A DNA stretch of 7,552 bases from contig JAUILW010000146.1 of the NCBI GenBank assembly GCA_030432795.1, forward strand, positions 1 to 7,552, given 5' to 3'. This DNA is from Gammaproteobacteria bacterium. GTDB taxonomy: Bacteria > Pseudomonadota > Gammaproteobacteria > Pseudomonadales > Azotimanducaceae. Below, piece after piece: positions 5,919-7,552 of this stretch; positions within the stretch are counted from its first letter, which is position 1; each line of letters starts with the position of its first letter. The notes beneath the pieces are model-generated. The model saw only the letters and a list, made by a program, of their open reading frames with translations. It searched no databases and was not told where the DNA came from. Both the position numbers and the translations under genes were made by a program.

Positions 5919-6785
5919 TCAGTGTGGCGTGCCGGACCGCTCGATGAGAAAGGTCAGCGAGCGCTCCAGCAACCGGCGCATATCTGCAGACGCAAACGCG
6001 TCCCCCCGATGCCCCATGGCGATGTACAAACCTTGCCCCGAACCGACCGGCCGAGTCCACACTACCGGGTGATCCCCCATGCGCAGATCCCGCTCCTCAC
6101 CGAACAGGCGAGCATACGGCTGATAGCTGTTTTCATCTACCGTCGCCAGCACCGTAAAACCGCGCGTTCGCGGGCTTGTCTTCCACGAATACCACTCCTC
6201 TTCGTGCTGCCAGGTGACGGGCAGTCCAGCAACCGCCGGGTGGTCGAGTGCATCAACGCGCACCGTTGCTTGCTGAAACTGCGGCCCCATGACGTGCGCC
6301 GTAAACTCGGCGCCAATCAGATTGTCCACGTACCAGGGCCACGCGGCGTGCGAGCCATCCCCGGCTGCGTGAATACCGAGCCAACCACCGCCGCCCTGCA
6401 TCCAGCGCTGGAAGCTGTCCCTCTGGGAGGTATCGAGTATGTCGCCGGTAGCGTTGACAAAAGAAACCACGGTAAAGGCAGACAGATCCTGATCGTTGAA
6501 AACCGCACCGTTTTCGGTGTGCATCACACCCCAACCTCGCGCCTGGGCAATCTCCCGAATGGCCGCCACCCCTCCGTCGATACCACTGCGATGTCGAAAA
6601 CTGTTGGTCTTGCTGAACAGCAACAACGCAGGCGTATCGAGGTCGCTGGGCAGTTGCGGAGCAGTCGTGTCATGGTGCGCGCTCGGGAACAGCAGGTGCC
6701 AGGCACCGATCCACCAGATACCGGTGAGCGCCAGCGCCGCAAGCACCAGCACACTAACCGACAAGAACGACAGAGCACGCTTCAC
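5919..6785 (-). CDS. ThuA-domain protein with N-terminal membrane anchor
   Basis: This 288-residue protein has one hydrophobic segment at about 5-28 (after MKR), probably an uncleaved anchor or signal, then a ThuA domain that would face the periplasm. Typical stretches are LLFSKTNSFRHRSG (55-68), NATGDIL (111-117), GGGGWLGIHAAGDGS (131-145), WPWYVDNLIGAEFTAH (149-164), EEEWYSW (195-201), GDHPVVWTR (237-245) and AMGHRGDAF (256-264). These match the common ThuA-domain form often found in polysaccharide and sugar-oxidation loci. GTG at 6785 is preferred over an ATG at 6824: it overlaps the SDR stop as GTGA and places the basic residues just before the hydrophobic stretch. No strong ribosome site is seen, which fits coupling to the upstream gene. 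The reaction is unknown; 3-keto-glycoside chemistry is a possibility by family association only. Confidence 0.88.
   Translation of the reverse strand: MKRALSFLSVSVLVLAALALTGIWWIGAWHLLFPSAHHDTTAPQLPSDLDTPALLLFSKTNSFRHRSGIDGGVAAIREIAQARGWGVMHTENGAVFNDQDLSAFTVVSFVNATGDILDTSQRDSFQRWMQGGGGWLGIHAAGDGSHAAWPWYVDNLIGAEFTAHVMGPQFQQATVRVDALDHPAVAGLPVTWQHEEEWYSWKTSPRTRGFTVLATVDENSYQPYARLFGEERDLRMGDHPVVWTRPVGSGQGLYIAMGHRGDAFASADMRRLLERSLTFLIERSGTPH
6782..6785 (-). other. GTGA stop/start overlap joining SDR and ThuA genes
   Basis: On the minus strand the GTG start of the anchored ThuA protein (6785-6783) overlaps the TGA stop of the dehydrogenase (6784-6782). This suggests co-transcription and translational coupling, and it is the main argument for choosing the GTG start. 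Confidence 0.7.
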
Positions 6786-7552
6786 GTGCTGGCAAGCCCT
6801 GACATCTGCAGGCTTTCCTCCCACAAGCGTGTGCGCAGGGCCGCGTCATCTGCCAAAGGTGAGCAGTCGGCGGGCTTACACTGATCGTAGTAAGCGCCCG
6901 TGACCTCCTGCAACGCCGGGTCGCTGGCGAGCATGATGGTGGTGCGCGCACCCTTCTCCGGGGAAATGAAGAACAGACCGATCGCCTTGCGCACGAGCCA
7001 AGGCAGATCGCGGGTGATGTCGGTGGCGACGGCCCCCGGGTGCAGGCAATTGGACGTGACACCGCTACCACGTAGGCGCTCGGCAAGCTCCCTGGCGAAC
7101 AGCACATTGGCCAGTTTGGACTGGTTGTAGGCTGCCTGGGCGTTGTACTTGGAAGCACCTCGGAAGCTGTCGAAGTCCAGCGTGCCCTTCTTGTGCAGCG
7201 TCGACGTCACGGTAACCACACGCGCCGGCGCGCTCGCCTGCAACCGTTCGAGCAGAAGGTTGGTGAGCAGAAAGTGCGCCAGGTGGTTCACACCGAACTG
7301 CATCTCGAAGCCGTCTTCGGTGCGCTGCTGCCGCGTTGGGAACGTTCCGGCGTTGTTCACGAGAACATCCAGGCGCGGGTACTGTGCCTCGTACGCGGCT
7401 GCCAGCGCTCGTACGCTGGCAAGGCTCGAAAGTTCCACCGGCAGGTTTGCCGCCGCAGGCCCACCTGCGGAGTTGATCGCTGCCAACGCGGCCCGGGTCT
7501 TGTCGCTGTCGCGGCAGGCCAGAACCACCTGCGCGCCTTCGGCGGCCAGCGC
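6782..7552 (-). CDS. Short-chain dehydrogenase/reductase, retinol-dehydrogenase-like (N-terminus outside window)
   Basis: This is an NAD(P)-dependent oxidoreductase acting on an alcohol/carbonyl pair. The frame is open to the right edge; 256 residues are present, and about 15-30 N-terminal residues, including the TGxxxGIG nucleotide loop, lie outside. The first visible residues, ALAAEGAQVVLACRD, are the end of the first helix and the second strand; an arginine there (R14) often favours NADP(H). Further landmarks are LDVLVNNAG (61-69), VNHLAHFLLT (88-97, with the tetrad asparagine), catalytic serine S117 in VTST, YNQSK (142-146) with the active-site tyrosine and lysine, and LHPGAVATDI (170-179). 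The VNHLxHFLLT and LHPG wording resembles the RDH11-14/WWOX-like SDRs of lipid and steroid-type substrates, but bacterial members act on many compounds. The GTG at 7528 is internal, not a start. It is the first visible gene of the minus-strand operon. Confidence 0.93.
   Translation of the reverse strand, partial: ALAAEGAQVVLACRDSDKTRAALAAINSAGGPAAANLPVELSSLASVRALAAAYEAQYPRLDVLVNNAGTFPTRQQRTEDGFEMQFGVNHLAHFLLTNLLLERLQASAPARVVTVTSTLHKKGTLDFDSFRGASKYNAQAAYNQSKLANVLFARELAERLRGSGVTSNCLHPGAVATDITRDLPWLVRKAIGLFFISPEKGARTTIMLASDPALQEVTGAYYDQCKPADCSPLADDAALRTRLWEESLQMSGLAST

Noticed and set aside
6786..6824. ATG at 6824 as the start of the anchored ThuA protein.
   Set aside because: It gives a 42-base overlap with the SDR gene and 13 polar residues before the membrane segment; GTG 6785 gives a 4-base overlap and a normal anchor.
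5865..6884. Plus-strand open frame of 339 codons over the ThuA genes.
   Set aside because: It is antisense to the anchored ThuA gene, which has clear family motifs; the plus-strand product shows none.
7526..7528. GTG at 7528 as the start of the SDR.
   Set aside because: It falls within the second beta strand; the frame continues upstream with ALAAEGAQ, typical SDR sequence, so the gene is simply cut by the window edge.

Overview
The window is about 7.5 kb of GC-rich, densely coding DNA. It probably comes from a Gram-negative proteobacterium, because it encodes an outer-membrane TonB-dependent receptor with a Sec signal peptide. The receptor's N-terminal style (EEVIVTG followed by an RGPQGTLFG plug motif) is common in marine or soil Gammaproteobacteria and sphingomonad-like Alphaproteobacteria. 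No rRNA, tRNA, IS element, CRISPR array or phage gene was seen. The genus cannot be fixed from the sequence alone.

Layout: two gene clusters point at each other. The plus-strand cluster (1-2346) holds a cytochrome P450 cut off by the left edge, a 65-residue 3Fe-4S-type ferredoxin that overlaps it by 4 bases, and a GPH/MFS_2-type sugar:cation symporter-like carrier starting only 4 bases after the ferredoxin stop. The minus-strand cluster (read from 7552 down to 2383) holds a short-chain dehydrogenase cut off by the right edge, a membrane-anchored ThuA-domain protein that overlaps it by 4 bases, a second soluble and divergent ThuA-domain protein, and, after a 139-bp AT-rich gap, a TonB-dependent receptor. 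The clusters meet at a strong 10-bp hairpin near 2333-2357. Its loop contains the transporter's stop codon.

How the genes may work together (inference): the receptor would bring a substrate across the outer membrane and the GPH-like carrier across the inner membrane. The P450/ferredoxin pair would hydroxylate or demethylate it, and the SDR would oxidise or reduce an alcohol/carbonyl. The ThuA proteins belong to a family linked to keto-sugar metabolism. The set suggests an accessory catabolic locus for an oxidisable, possibly glycosylated or methylated, compound. Nothing in the window identifies the substrate, and no ferredoxin reductase, glycoside hydrolase or regulator is present.

The coding sequences are intact except for the two edge truncations. 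The most interesting points are the composition of the locus, the unequal tandem ThuA pair, the shared hairpin, three closely spaced cysteine pairs in the receptor, and the 139-bp gap with a weak hairpin before the receptor gene.
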